Assembly: GCA_029251405.1 (NCBI GenBank)
Contig: JAQXDK010000013.1
Span: 1 to 64,000, forward strand
From: Flavobacteriales bacterium
GTDB taxonomy: Bacteria; Bacteroidota; Bacteroidia; Flavobacteriales_D; Parvicellaceae
Direction of reading: 5' to 3'
DNA length: 64,000 nucleotides
The notes under the pieces were generated by a model. The model was not told the DNA's origin. It saw only the letters and a program-made list of their open reading frames with translations, and did not search any database. This document shows, in pieces, positions 45,483 to 54,083 of the stretch. Position numbers and translations under genes: made by a program. Position 1 is the stretch's first letter; the number at the start of each line of letters is the position of its first letter.

Positions 45483-46522
45483 AAAAAATACTATTATTTT
45501 TCTTATTGGTTGTTAGTATATCCATTTTATATTTCACCAAACCATTAATCTCGTTATACTTTTCAAAAGACAAAAAAGAGATCATATCAGAAGAGGAAAG
45601 AATTGTTTTAACTCTAAAAAAGGATTTACTTTTTGAAGAATTAGGAACCCTTTTAATTAAAAAAAAATTAATAAATAATTCAAAAAATATTGACGGATTA
45701 ATTTCATACAAAGGATTTTCTAAGGAATATTTAAAACGTGGAAAATATACTTTTTATAAAAGTTGGTCCACTAATAAATTAGTTAATCAGTTGTATATTA
45801 TGAGAAAGCAAAATATAATTGATTTATATATACCATCTTCAAGAAATCTAGAATTAATTGTTAGAAAAATTAACAGTCAACTGACCATTGATACACTAAA
45901 ACTATTGGATTTATTTAAAGATCCTGATCTAGCTAAGAAATATGGTTTTACAAACAGTAATTTTAGAACTTTTATAATACCCAATACTTATGAGGTATAT
46001 TCCTCATTAGATGAAAATGGAATTATTGAATTAATTAGAAAAGAATACAAAAAATTCTGGAATCTAAAAAGAATTAAAAAGGCCAATGACTTAGGCTTAT
46101 CTCAATCAGAGGTAACCATACTTGCTTCAATTGTTCAAATGGAACAGCAAATTAAATTTGATGAACATTCTAAAATTGCAGGATTGTACATTAACAGGTT
46201 AAAAAGAGGAATGAAATTGCAAGCAGATCCAACCGTTAAATATGCCTTAAATAAACCCAACTTAAAAAGACTCTATTATTCTCATCTTAAAGAAGACTCA
46301 CCTTACAATACTTACATGTATAAAGGATTGCCTCCAGGTCCGATTTGTATACCTGATTCTAGGGTGATTGATGCTGTATTGAATCATTCTAAACACAATT
46401 ATATTTTTATGTGTGCTGAACCCTCTTACTCAGGTTATCATAACTTTTCCTCAACTAATAAAGAACACGAGAAATTCAAAAAACTATATACAGATTGGTT
46501 AGCTAAAGAAGGTATTCGATAA
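45479..46522 (+). CDS. mltG: Endolytic peptidoglycan transglycosylase MltG
   Basis: 347 aa from a TTG at 45479 that overlaps the previous stop (TTGA); no better ATG is close. One N-terminal membrane helix (LLFFLLVVSISILYFTKPLI) anchors it. The YceG domain has FRTFIIPNTYEVYSS, then the catalytic segment LASIVQMEQQIKFDEH, where the second Glu of the usual VxxE motif is kept, AGLYINRLKRGMKLQADPT, and the end SYSGYHNFSSTNKEHEKF. It cuts nascent glycan strands in the periplasm and sets their length. It is translationally coupled to the LysM/PBP gene and converges on menA with a 24-nt overlap. Confidence 0.92.
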   Translation: MKKILLFFLLVVSISILYFTKPLISLYFSKDKKEIISEEERIVLTLKKDLLFEELGTLLIKKKLINNSKNIDGLISYKGFSKEYLKRGKYTFYKSWSTNKLVNQLYIMRKQNIIDLYIPSSRNLELIVRKINSQLTIDTLKLLDLFKDPDLAKKYGFTNSNFRTFIIPNTYEVYSSLDENGIIELIRKEYKKFWNLKRIKKANDLGLSQSEVTILASIVQMEQQIKFDEHSKIAGLYINRLKRGMKLQADPTVKYALNKPNLKRLYYSHLKEDSPYNTYMYKGLPPGPICIPDSRVIDAVLNHSKHNYIFMCAEPSYSGYHNFSSTNKEHEKFKKLYTDWLAKEGIR

Positions 46523-47404
46523 GCTAATTATAAAATAAGTAAGCGTAGATGAAAAACATGTAAGAGCTACAATTTTCAACTGTCCATCTAAGTTTCTTAA
46601 ATTACTTTCATTTTTAACCATTACAAGATGTTTTATCAAAACAAACAAAGGAATGGCACCTAGTATATATATTAATGAAGTATATGCCAAGAGAATTGAA
46701 AATGAAGAAACTGCTAATAAAATTAGAAAAAAATGATAATTTTTAGCCCTTTTAACCCCAATTTTCACTACTAAAGTTACCTTGTTATTTGATTTATCAT
46801 TATGGTAATCTCTCATATTATTAAGATTTAAAACACTGCAACTTAAAAATCCTGTAAATAGCGAGGCTGGTAGTGTAATCCAATTAAATGAATGAGTGAA
46901 TATGTAATAACTACCTATAACTCCAATTAATCCGAAGAATATGAATACTGAGAAATCCCCATAAGCTTTATAACCGTAAGCAGACTTGCCAACAGTATAC
47001 TTAATTGCTGCTGTAATTGCACCAATTCCAAGACAAAGAAAAATCAAGATATTAAAAAAGTTATCTGGAAAAGCACTAAAAGTGAGGACAGAACCAAAAA
47101 TAAAAGATAAAAATCCAAAAATTATTATAGCAAATTTCATTTGATTTTTTGAAATTTTACCAGATTCAACCATTCTTGGTTCACCAATTCTATTTTTATC
47201 TGCACCTTTAATAGCATCTCCATAATCATTAGCAAAATTGGAAAGGATTTGTAATAAAAGGGTAGTGGTAAGAGTAAGAAAAAGAAGTTTAAAAGAAATG
47301 GTGTTTTGTGCTATTACAGCTAAAGCTGCAGAAATCAATATGCATGAAAAAGCAAGAGGTAATGTTCTTAGTCTAGCTGCTTTTATCCAATATTTGATGT
47401 TCAC
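46499..47404 (-). CDS. menA: 1,4-dihydroxy-2-naphthoate polyprenyltransferase
   Basis: 301 aa UbiA-family membrane protein with about eight helices. The first prenyl-diphosphate motif is FANDYGDAIKGAD (NDxxDxxxD), followed by EPRMVESGKIS, and the second is NNMRDYHNDKSNN. GKSAYGYKAYGDFSVFIFFG also fits. It attaches the isoprenoid tail in menaquinone synthesis, so menaquinone is the likely respiratory quinone. Its C-terminal coding overlaps the convergent mltG end. It lies 12 nt after the small secreted protein gene. Confidence 0.94.
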   Translation of the reverse strand: MNIKYWIKAARLRTLPLAFSCILISAALAVIAQNTISFKLLFLTLTTTLLLQILSNFANDYGDAIKGADKNRIGEPRMVESGKISKNQMKFAIIIFGFLSFIFGSVLTFSAFPDNFFNILIFLCLGIGAITAAIKYTVGKSAYGYKAYGDFSVFIFFGLIGVIGSYYIFTHSFNWITLPASLFTGFLSCSVLNLNNMRDYHNDKSNNKVTLVVKIGVKRAKNYHFFLILLAVSSFSILLAYTSLIYILGAIPLFVLIKHLVMVKNESNLRNLDGQLKIVALTCFSSTLTYFIISLSNTFFS

Positions 47405-47416
47405 ATTATAAATGTA

Positions 47417-47881
47417 TTATCTTTTTCTTTCTGCTGGATTGCTATGTTGCTTTTTTCTTTCCGATTGTATTTTTTTAAACTCTTTTGCTGATTGGTAGTA
47501 TTTAGCTACTTTTTGAATAGAAAGAATTTCTTTGAATTTTTCATGATATTTTATTTTAATATCCATTAAATCTTTTCCCATTTTCAGCTTAGAATCAAGA
47601 ATTTCTTCTAACTCATAGTCAGACAATTCTAAATATTTTTTATTGATAAGAATCATTTTACCGTGAGCATTCTTACTTTTAAGAGCTTTTATTTCATTTT
47701 CCATTTCATTATAAACAGCCCAAAAATGTTTAGATTCTTCAACAGTAAGCTCTATTTTTGAAGTGTAAAATGCAATTTTCTGCGAATCTAAGTTAGTTTT
47801 ACCTTTTGATGCTTGAGCATAAATTGATTGTTGAGATAGACAGAATATAATTATAAAACATAATTTACAGGTAATTTTCAT
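47417..47881 (-). CDS. Small exported protein, sensor-of-ECF-sigma-like
   Basis: 154 aa from the ATG at 47881, which gives a normal signal peptide (MKITCKLCFIIIFCLSQQSI, cleavage near YAQ); the longer TTG start at 47911 is unlikely. The mature part is helical and charged: KIAFYTSKIELTVEESKHFW, AVYNEMENEIKALKSKN and YHEKFKEILSIQKVAKYYQS. This resembles the short Bacteroidota proteins annotated as sensor of ECF-type sigma factor, which recall the LTxxQ/CpxP-Spy helical folds. No sigma factor gene is nearby. Function inferred only loosely. Confidence 0.7.
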   Translation of the reverse strand: MKITCKLCFIIIFCLSQQSIYAQASKGKTNLDSQKIAFYTSKIELTVEESKHFWAVYNEMENEIKALKSKNAHGKMILINKKYLELSDYELEEILDSKLKMGKDLMDIKIKYHEKFKEILSIQKVAKYYQSAKEFKKIQSERKKQHSNPAERKR

Positions 47882-47912
47882 AGTTGATGAGTTAACAAAT
47901 TTATAATTCAAT

Positions 47913-48863
47913 TTATTTTCTTTTAAGTACTTTATGTACAGCTTTTATTATGTCAGATGAATGAAGTCCGTATTTTTTCATTAAGTCTGAAGGTTTACCA
48001 CTTTCTCCAAACTTATCATTAACAGCTACAAACTCGATAGGAAGTGGTTGGTTAGTAGCTAGTAATTGAGCTATCGATTCTCCCATTCCACCTGCTATTT
48101 GATGTTCTTCAGCTGTAACTACACATTTTGTTTTAGCTACTGACCTCAAAATACTTTCATTATCCAACGGCTTAATAGTATGGATATTTATTAATTCGAC
48201 AGAAAGTCCCTCATTGGCTAAAGCTTGTGCAGCTTCTACCGCTTCCCAAACTAAATGACCAGTTGCGAAAATTGAGACATCTGTTCCTTCTTGGAGCATT
48301 AAAGCTTTTCCAATTTCAAAAGGAGTATCTTCTGGGATGAAAATTGGAACCTTAGGTCGTCCAAATCTTAAGTAAACAGGGCCTTTATGATCAGCAATAG
48401 CTATAGTAGCAGCTTTTGTCTGGTTGTAATCACAAGGATTTATAACAGTCATTCCTGGTAACATCTTCATCATTCCAATATCTTCCAATACTTGATGAGT
48501 TGCTCCGTCTTCACCCAAAGTTAGTCCAGCATGAGAAGCACATATTTTTACATTTTTATTAGAATAAGCTATTGATTGTCTTACTTGATCATAAACTCTA
48601 CTTGTAGAAAAGTTTGCAAAAGTACCAGTAAACGGTATTTTTCCACCGATGGTCATTCCTGCTGCAATACCCATCATATTAGCTTCTGCAATTCCAACTT
48701 GAAAAAATCTATCAGGAAATCGATCTTTAAAATCATTCATTTTTAAGGATCCCGTTAAATCTGCGCAAAGAGCTACTACGTCAGGGTTATCTTTTCCCAG
48801 TTGTGATAGTCCGGCTCCAAACCCAGATCTTGTATCACTATTTCCTAAAATTTCGATTTTCAT
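47913..48863 (-). CDS. Transketolase, C-terminal subunit
   Basis: 316 aa, the C-terminal half of a split transketolase: the pyrimidine-binding and C-terminal domains. GIAEANMMGIAAGMTIGGKI carries the catalytic Glu that activates thiamine diphosphate. SHAGLTLGEDGATHQVLEDI, VINPCDYNQTKAA, YLRFGRPKVPIF and VTAEEHQIAGGMGESIAQLL complete the fold. It works with the N-terminal subunit at 50275-51114 in the non-oxidative pentose phosphate pathway. A VWA-domain gene separates the two halves; the spacing to that gene is 2 nt. Confidence 0.92.
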   Translation of the reverse strand: MKIEILGNSDTRSGFGAGLSQLGKDNPDVVALCADLTGSLKMNDFKDRFPDRFFQVGIAEANMMGIAAGMTIGGKIPFTGTFANFSTSRVYDQVRQSIAYSNKNVKICASHAGLTLGEDGATHQVLEDIGMMKMLPGMTVINPCDYNQTKAATIAIADHKGPVYLRFGRPKVPIFIPEDTPFEIGKALMLQEGTDVSIFATGHLVWEAVEAAQALANEGLSVELINIHTIKPLDNESILRSVAKTKCVVTAEEHQIAGGMGESIAQLLATNQPLPIEFVAVNDKFGESGKPSDLMKKYGLHSSDIIKAVHKVLKRK

Positions 48864-48865
48864 TT

Positions 48866-50245
48866 TTATAGTTTAAAATTTATGTTCTGTGCTGATGTTA
48901 TTTTAAAATCTTTTAAAATAGTATGTGCAATACTATTAGATCTATTACTTCTAAAACAAATAAAATAATTACCGGGCTGGATATTTAAATTTTCAATAGA
49001 TCTTTCTTCATTAAAATCATAGACCCAAATATTTTTCCCCTTGTCTTTTAAAAAAAGGGCAGCTGGACCATCCGATTTATTAACTTGAATAGAACCATAT
49101 AGAGGAATTACTATATCGGTCATTTTACTTTGGTTGATTTTTACATCTTTAAATTTGATTCTTGGAATTGACAATACCTCTAAATCATAACTACCTACAA
49201 GATATTGTTTATTAGTATTCATTTTTTGGACATTTAAAATAGAGTTTTGATTTGTACTTTTCACAATACAATTAATTCCATTATAAGGATTATCGTTTCC
49301 ACTTATTCTTAAGTTTAACTTACCTAGAGGAGATTTAATATTGATTACGGTATGTTTACCAGGTATTAATTTAATGCTGTCTAAAACAACTTCTGGAACA
49401 CTATGGACTACAACTTTGTAAGTATACAAAGGGTCTAAAGATAAAGTATCAGGATTCTGAAACCTATTTAAAGTGTGCATGTATGTATGCATTAATTTAC
49501 CATTATAAGAATTATACAAACTCATGGATAAATTTGTTTCTTTAGGAAGGTTATTAATATTATTAAGATTGATTTGTGCAGTTGTATTGTTTAGAGCCTG
49601 GCTTATGACAAATTTCAGTACACTTTTGAAAGCATCTTCATTTTCAGCACTTAAAAACTCTCCTACGCATTCAAATTGGCTTAAGTAAGAAGTGTCCAGG
49701 CCAAGACCGATTACAAATGGTTTGAGTTTAATATTTTTTTCTTTTAGCGCTATGGCAACTGCACAAGGATCTTCATCACATGCTTCTATTCCGTCTGTTA
49801 TTAAAATGATAATATTTCGGCAATCATCACATGGAGGAAAATCTTCAGCAGAATATTCTAAAGATCTTGCTATTGGAGTTGTTCCTTTTGGTTCTAATCT
49901 TCTAATTTCATTGATGATTTTTTGATAATTATCATTAGCACTAGCGAAAGGAACTTCTAATTTAGTATCTGAGCAGTCTTGTTTTCCTGGTAGAATTTTA
50001 CTTTGATGACCATATATTCTGAGAGCTAATTCAACATTCTCTAATCCTCTCAAACTGTCCATGGTTTGAGTCATTAGCCTTTTGGCAATTGCTATTTTAC
50101 TACTTTTTTCCCATTGCGCATTCATACTGTTAGAGCCGTCAAAAATGAAAAGTATCCTTATTTTACCGTCATTTTCCTGGCCAAGCATAATACTTGAAAA
50201 AAAACCAAGACATAAAAAAATGAATATTTTAAAATATTTAATCAT
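48866..50245 (-). CDS. Exported VWA-domain protein lying between the transketolase halves
   Basis: 459 aa. A signal peptide (MIKYFKIFIFLCLGFFSSIM, cleavage near GQE) sends it outside the cytoplasm. The von Willebrand factor A domain (about 28-215) has an intact MIDAS: DGSNSMN, GTTPIARSLEY and LITDGIEACDEDPC. The remaining 240 residues are beta-rich, possibly Ig-like repeats (LSMSLYNSYNGKLMHTYMHT, KLNLRISGNDNPYNGINCIV). No sorting domain or membrane helix follows. It is a metal-dependent adhesion or scaffold candidate. It is 29 nt after the N-terminal transketolase gene and 2 nt before the C-terminal one, so it is co-transcribed with a cytoplasmic enzyme it cannot touch. Confidence 0.85.
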   Translation of the reverse strand: MIKYFKIFIFLCLGFFSSIMLGQENDGKIRILFIFDGSNSMNAQWEKSSKIAIAKRLMTQTMDSLRGLENVELALRIYGHQSKILPGKQDCSDTKLEVPFASANDNYQKIINEIRRLEPKGTTPIARSLEYSAEDFPPCDDCRNIIILITDGIEACDEDPCAVAIALKEKNIKLKPFVIGLGLDTSYLSQFECVGEFLSAENEDAFKSVLKFVISQALNNTTAQINLNNINNLPKETNLSMSLYNSYNGKLMHTYMHTLNRFQNPDTLSLDPLYTYKVVVHSVPEVVLDSIKLIPGKHTVINIKSPLGKLNLRISGNDNPYNGINCIVKSTNQNSILNVQKMNTNKQYLVGSYDLEVLSIPRIKFKDVKINQSKMTDIVIPLYGSIQVNKSDGPAALFLKDKGKNIWVYDFNEERSIENLNIQPGNYFICFRSNRSNSIAHTILKDFKITSAQNINFKL

Positions 50246-50274
50246 CCAATTCCTGTTTGTAAAAATGGATCATA

Positions 50275-51114
50275 TTAATAATCACCTAAAGTTTCTTTGT
50301 TTTGACTTAAAGCATCTTGAAGCTGCTCATCATTTGGAGCAACCCCATGCCATTTATGAGAACCCATCATAAAATCCACTCCATTACCCATTTCAGTAGT
50401 CATAATAATCATAACAGGTTTATCTTTACCTGTAAGTTCTTTAGCTTTCTCTAAAGTTTTGTATACTTCTTTAATATTATTACCATTACAAGATAAAGTA
50501 ACCCAACCGAAAGCTTTCCACTTTTCTTCTAAATTTCCAAGAGAAATAACATCATCAACATCACCATCAATTTGTCTTCCGTTGTAGTCAATCGTAGAAA
50601 TTAGGTTGTCAATTTTTTTTGCAGATGCATAAAGTGCAGCTTCCCAAATTTGACCTTCTTGTAACTCGCCGTCTCCATGAAGAGTAAATACTAAACTTGG
50701 ATCGTTGTTTAATTTTTTTGTTGTTGCTGCTCCAATAGCCACACTAAGTCCTTGTCCTAAAGAACCACTAGCAATTCTAACACCAGGTAAACCTTCGTGT
50801 GTTGTAGGGTGTCCTTGCAGACGAGAATCAATTTTTCTAAAAGTACTTAGTTCTTCGATAGGAAAATATCCAGTTCTTGCTAAAGTCGCATAATATACTG
50901 GGGAAATATGTCCATTTGAAAGAAAAAATAAATCTTCCCCTTTTCCATCCATAGAAAAATCCGTGTTGTGATTTAAAAAGCTATTAAAAAGCACTGTAAA
51001 ATACTCGACACATCCTAAAGACCCTCCAGGGTGACCTGAATTTTGCGCATTTACCATTCTTACTATATCTCTTCTTATTTGAGTAGCAAATTCTATTAAA
51101 TAATCTTCTTTCAT
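50275..51114 (-). CDS. Transketolase, N-terminal subunit
   Basis: 279 aa, the thiamine-diphosphate-binding half of a split transketolase: MVNAQNSGHPGGSLGCVEYF, FFLSNGHISPVYYATLARTG and RIASGSLGQGLSVAIGAATT. The TPP motif runs from HGDGELQEGQIWEAALYAS to STIDYNGRQ. KWHGVAPNDEQLQDALS ends the domain. It transfers two-carbon ketol units together with the C-terminal subunit at 47913-48863. A -7 box precedes it at 51132-51139. Confidence 0.93.
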   Translation of the reverse strand: MKEDYLIEFATQIRRDIVRMVNAQNSGHPGGSLGCVEYFTVLFNSFLNHNTDFSMDGKGEDLFFLSNGHISPVYYATLARTGYFPIEELSTFRKIDSRLQGHPTTHEGLPGVRIASGSLGQGLSVAIGAATTKKLNNDPSLVFTLHGDGELQEGQIWEAALYASAKKIDNLISTIDYNGRQIDGDVDDVISLGNLEEKWKAFGWVTLSCNGNNIKEVYKTLEKAKELTGKDKPVMIIMTTEMGNGVDFMMGSHKWHGVAPNDEQLQDALSQNKETLGDY

Positions 51115-51131
51115 TAATTTATTTTATAAAA

Positions 51132-51139
51132 CAAAAATA
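51132..51139 (-). promoter_or_regulatory. -7 promoter element of the split transketolase run
   Basis: TATTTTTG on the minus strand fits TAnnTTTG and ends 17 nt before the ATG at 51114. Confidence 0.5.
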
Positions 51140-51216
51140 AGCATATAGTTATTGTACTAATGCAGTGTTAACAACTTTCAGTAACTATTTTAAAATAATT
51201 AATTTAAAATAAATCG

Positions 51217-51224
51217 TATTTTCG
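51217..51224 (+). promoter_or_regulatory. -7-like box before the small secreted protein gene
   Basis: TATTTTCG, one base from TAnnTTTG, ends 7 nt before the ATG at 51232, so the transcript would have almost no leader. Confidence 0.35.
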
Positions 51225-51231
51225 GTTTTTT

Positions 51232-51564
51232 ATGAAAATAATTTTACCATTTTTTTTAATAATTAGTTTTGTTTCTTTTGGTCAAGATATTGATAATCAA
51301 ATTATTGACTTCTTTAAAAAGAAAGAAAACCAACTATTTGTAAATACGCACGGTTATTATTTTATAGATGTTCCTAATGAAAAATCATATAACAATAGGG
51401 TTTCTGGGTCACTATCAAATATTGATACTTCTAATTTAGATTTCAAAAATATTGATGTTCAATTTGACTATGATCAATACAAATATTATTTATTATCAGA
51501 TTTAAATATTCTAATGGTATTAAAATCAATCAAACATCTTAAAGAAGAAATTGATTCCAAATGA
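51232..51564 (+). CDS. Small exported protein of unknown function
   Basis: 110 aa. A clear signal peptide (MKIILPFFLIISFVSFG, cleavage before QD) is followed by a short mature domain (NQIIDFFKKKENQLFVNTHG, DVPNEKSYNNRVSGSLSNID, YYLLSDLNILMVLKSIKHLK). I recognise no family. Its stop overlaps the next gene's ATG by 4 nt, so it is translationally coupled to the large T9SS cargo protein and may be needed for it. Confidence 0.7.
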   Translation: MKIILPFFLIISFVSFGQDIDNQIIDFFKKKENQLFVNTHGYYFIDVPNEKSYNNRVSGSLSNIDTSNLDFKNIDVQFDYDQYKYYLLSDLNILMVLKSIKHLKEEIDSK

Positions 51565-54062
51565 GAAAATTAATTTGTACTGTTAATGTTATCTTTTGTT
51601 TCATTACTTTTAAAAGTTGGTCACAACCACTTGTTCAAGTAAACGATACTGATTGGACATCTTCCACTGTAAATGGTGCTTGTAATTGTTCCAACGATTT
51701 TAACAACGGTTCATTTTTAAACTTTTTTGATACTGGAGGTTCATCTGGATCTTACAACTCAAATGAAAATGAAGTAATTACCTTATGTCCAGACGCTACA
51801 GGTTCTAAAATGGTGGCAGTTTTCGGGATAAATGCTGGATATACATTAAATATTCACTACACCGATACGCTTTATATTTATGATGGAAATTCTGTAAATT
51901 CACCTTTATTAGCTGCTATTAATGATAGTACTTATCCTAATGGAGTAAATATTCCAGCTTCTTGGAGTAATGTATCAGGTTGTTTGACTTTTAAATTTGT
52001 GAGTGATGCTGTTTCAGAAGGAACAGGCTGGGATGCCAATTTATCTTGTGCGAATTTAATTCAACCTTTTAGCAATCACATAAGCGCTTATATTACTGGT
52101 AATGCAATTGGAGGAACTGACACACTAAATGACCTTTATCCTATAGACACTGGATATGTAGATATTTGTTTCGGAGATGTTATTGAGTTTGTTGCTGAAC
52201 CGTATTTCCCCTACGAGCCTGGTGGTGATTCTGCAGCACTTAGTGGAGGTGGTTACATGCAGTCGAATAACTACACAGTAACTTGGGAATTAAGTAATGG
52301 AACATCTTTAAATACCAATTCATTTCTTTTTACACCAACTTCAAGAAATGGATACTTTTTAACTTTGAAAATTGAAGATTCTCTAGGACAATTTCAATAT
52401 AGTTTTTGTAAAATAAGAGTATCTACAGAGCCAAGTTTCGCTACATGTGCACCTGCACAATCACCAATTTGTTTGGGGAGATCTACACAACTTTTTGGAG
52501 GAGTTACTGGTGCTGATACTGTTGGTGTTGACCCCATTTCTACAAACTTTCCAATCGGTGGTGTTTTTGGATCTCAAACATATCTTCCTGATGGATCAGG
52601 AATTAATTATACTACTACCATAAATATTTCTGGTTTTACACCTGGAACAACTATTCAAAACCCAACTGATATTGATAAAATGTGTGTTAAAATTGAGCAT
52701 TCATATTTAGGAGATTTAGAGATGATGTTAACTTGTCCAAATGGTCAAAACGTCAATATTTTCAACAGCTACTCTAGTAGTGGTTTATTTCCTGGTGGAT
52801 TTGGAGGAGGAAGTACTTTTTTAGGTGGAGCATTTGATAATAATACTGGAAATATTGGATATTGCGAAGAATATTGTTTCTCTAACGATGGCTCATCACT
52901 ACCGCCTTGGGTCAATGGTTACAACACAACAGCAGCTACTGGACCAAGTATTGGTCAGATGGTTGTTCCTGGACAATATAATCCAGAACAAAACTATGTT
53001 CCTGCATTGCAAGGTTGTCCAATTAATGGAACGTGGACTTTAACAGTAAGAGATAATATTGGAATAGACGATGGATATATTTGCGAATGGGGTATTTATT
53101 TCAACAGTACTTTACATCCTAACAGTGAAACTTATGCACCACTTATTACATCTCATAACTGGTTGCCCGATAGCACAATAATATCAAGTGAAGACACCAA
53201 TATCATCGTGCAACCTAATTCATTAGGACCTTCGAGTTACACCTTTGTAGTTGAAGACGAATACGGTTGTTCGTACGATACTGTTATTACTGTGCAAACA
53301 GTCCAAGGTGGTTCCATCATTGGTGATACTACAACATGTGACGATTTTTTCGAATATTCAACAAATTATTTACCACCTGTTGGAGGAAATTGGTTGTATT
53401 ACAGTGACGACGGAAATATTACATTCGATCCTAACAACAATGTTGCGAATCCTACAATAACAGTTTCGAGCCCAGGAATTTATTATATGGGGCTACATGA
53501 TGTTTTTTGTAATGATACTTTATTGCATACCATAGAATTTAAAGAATTACCAGAACCTTATACTTTTAACTTAGATACATTTTGTATTGGTGAAGATATT
53601 TTAAAAGTGATTGACAACACCAAAAGTGAATTTACTTATGAATGGATAAATGACTTAGATAGTCTAATTTCTTCCGGAGATTCTCTTATTCTAAATAGTA
53701 ATAATTATACTATTGGGGAGCATGAAATTAATCTTAGAGTTTCCAATGAATGTGGAGAAGAAATAACAACCAATCAGCTAATAATTGAAAAATGTGAAAT
53801 CCCCAATGTTATTACTCCAAATGGTGACGGTGTAAATGATTATTTCTACACACACTTTGCTGCTATTTATGATGATGTTAATCTAATTGTTTATAACAGA
53901 TGGGGCAATATTGTATTTGAATCATTTGGTTACAATAATAATTGGAATGGTGTGAATAAAAATGGAAATTCTCTTTCACAAGGCTCTTATTATTTTTTTA
54001 TTACGTTTGACGAGGGACGAGAAAAAAATCAAGGAATCCTTCAAATTATAAATTCTAATTAG
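51561..54062 (+). CDS. Secreted CUB/P-domain protein with T9SS type B sorting domain
   Basis: 833 aa. After a signal peptide (CTVNVIFCFITFKSWSQ) comes a CUB-like domain (about 30-168; YTLNIHYTDTLYIYDGNSVN, SGCLTFKFVSDAVSEGTGWD). A PKD/Ig-like segment is followed by a proprotein-convertase P domain (about 345-515; DIDKMCVKIEHSYLGDLEMM, LTCPNGQNVNIF, NGTWTLTVRDNIGIDDGYIC). Further Ig-like repeats lead to a C-terminal gliding-motility/CHU_C-type T9SS domain (PNVITPNGDGVNDYF, LIVYNRWGNIVFES, NWNGVNKNGNSLSQGSYYFF). No catalytic domain is visible, so it is probably an adhesin or matrix protein on the surface. Confidence 0.9.
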   Translation: MRKLICTVNVIFCFITFKSWSQPLVQVNDTDWTSSTVNGACNCSNDFNNGSFLNFFDTGGSSGSYNSNENEVITLCPDATGSKMVAVFGINAGYTLNIHYTDTLYIYDGNSVNSPLLAAINDSTYPNGVNIPASWSNVSGCLTFKFVSDAVSEGTGWDANLSCANLIQPFSNHISAYITGNAIGGTDTLNDLYPIDTGYVDICFGDVIEFVAEPYFPYEPGGDSAALSGGGYMQSNNYTVTWELSNGTSLNTNSFLFTPTSRNGYFLTLKIEDSLGQFQYSFCKIRVSTEPSFATCAPAQSPICLGRSTQLFGGVTGADTVGVDPISTNFPIGGVFGSQTYLPDGSGINYTTTINISGFTPGTTIQNPTDIDKMCVKIEHSYLGDLEMMLTCPNGQNVNIFNSYSSSGLFPGGFGGGSTFLGGAFDNNTGNIGYCEEYCFSNDGSSLPPWVNGYNTTAATGPSIGQMVVPGQYNPEQNYVPALQGCPINGTWTLTVRDNIGIDDGYICEWGIYFNSTLHPNSETYAPLITSHNWLPDSTIISSEDTNIIVQPNSLGPSSYTFVVEDEYGCSYDTVITVQTVQGGSIIGDTTTCDDFFEYSTNYLPPVGGNWLYYSDDGNITFDPNNNVANPTITVSSPGIYYMGLHDVFCNDTLLHTIEFKELPEPYTFNLDTFCIGEDILKVIDNTKSEFTYEWINDLDSLISSGDSLILNSNNYTIGEHEINLRVSNECGEEITTNQLIIEKCEIPNVITPNGDGVNDYFYTHFAAIYDDVNLIVYNRWGNIVFESFGYNNNWNGVNKNGNSLSQGSYYFFITFDEGREKNQGILQIINSN

Positions 54063-54083
54063 CAACTAAATAAATTTTTATAA

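Noticed and set aside
45427-45711. 94-codon minus-strand frame over the LysM/PBP-mltG junction
   Set aside because: Both plus-strand genes there have strong family matches and the frame is a shadow.
51232-51600. Possible frameshift joining the 110-aa gene to the large cargo gene
   Set aside because: Both have their own signal peptides and a normal ATGA overlap, so they are separate genes.
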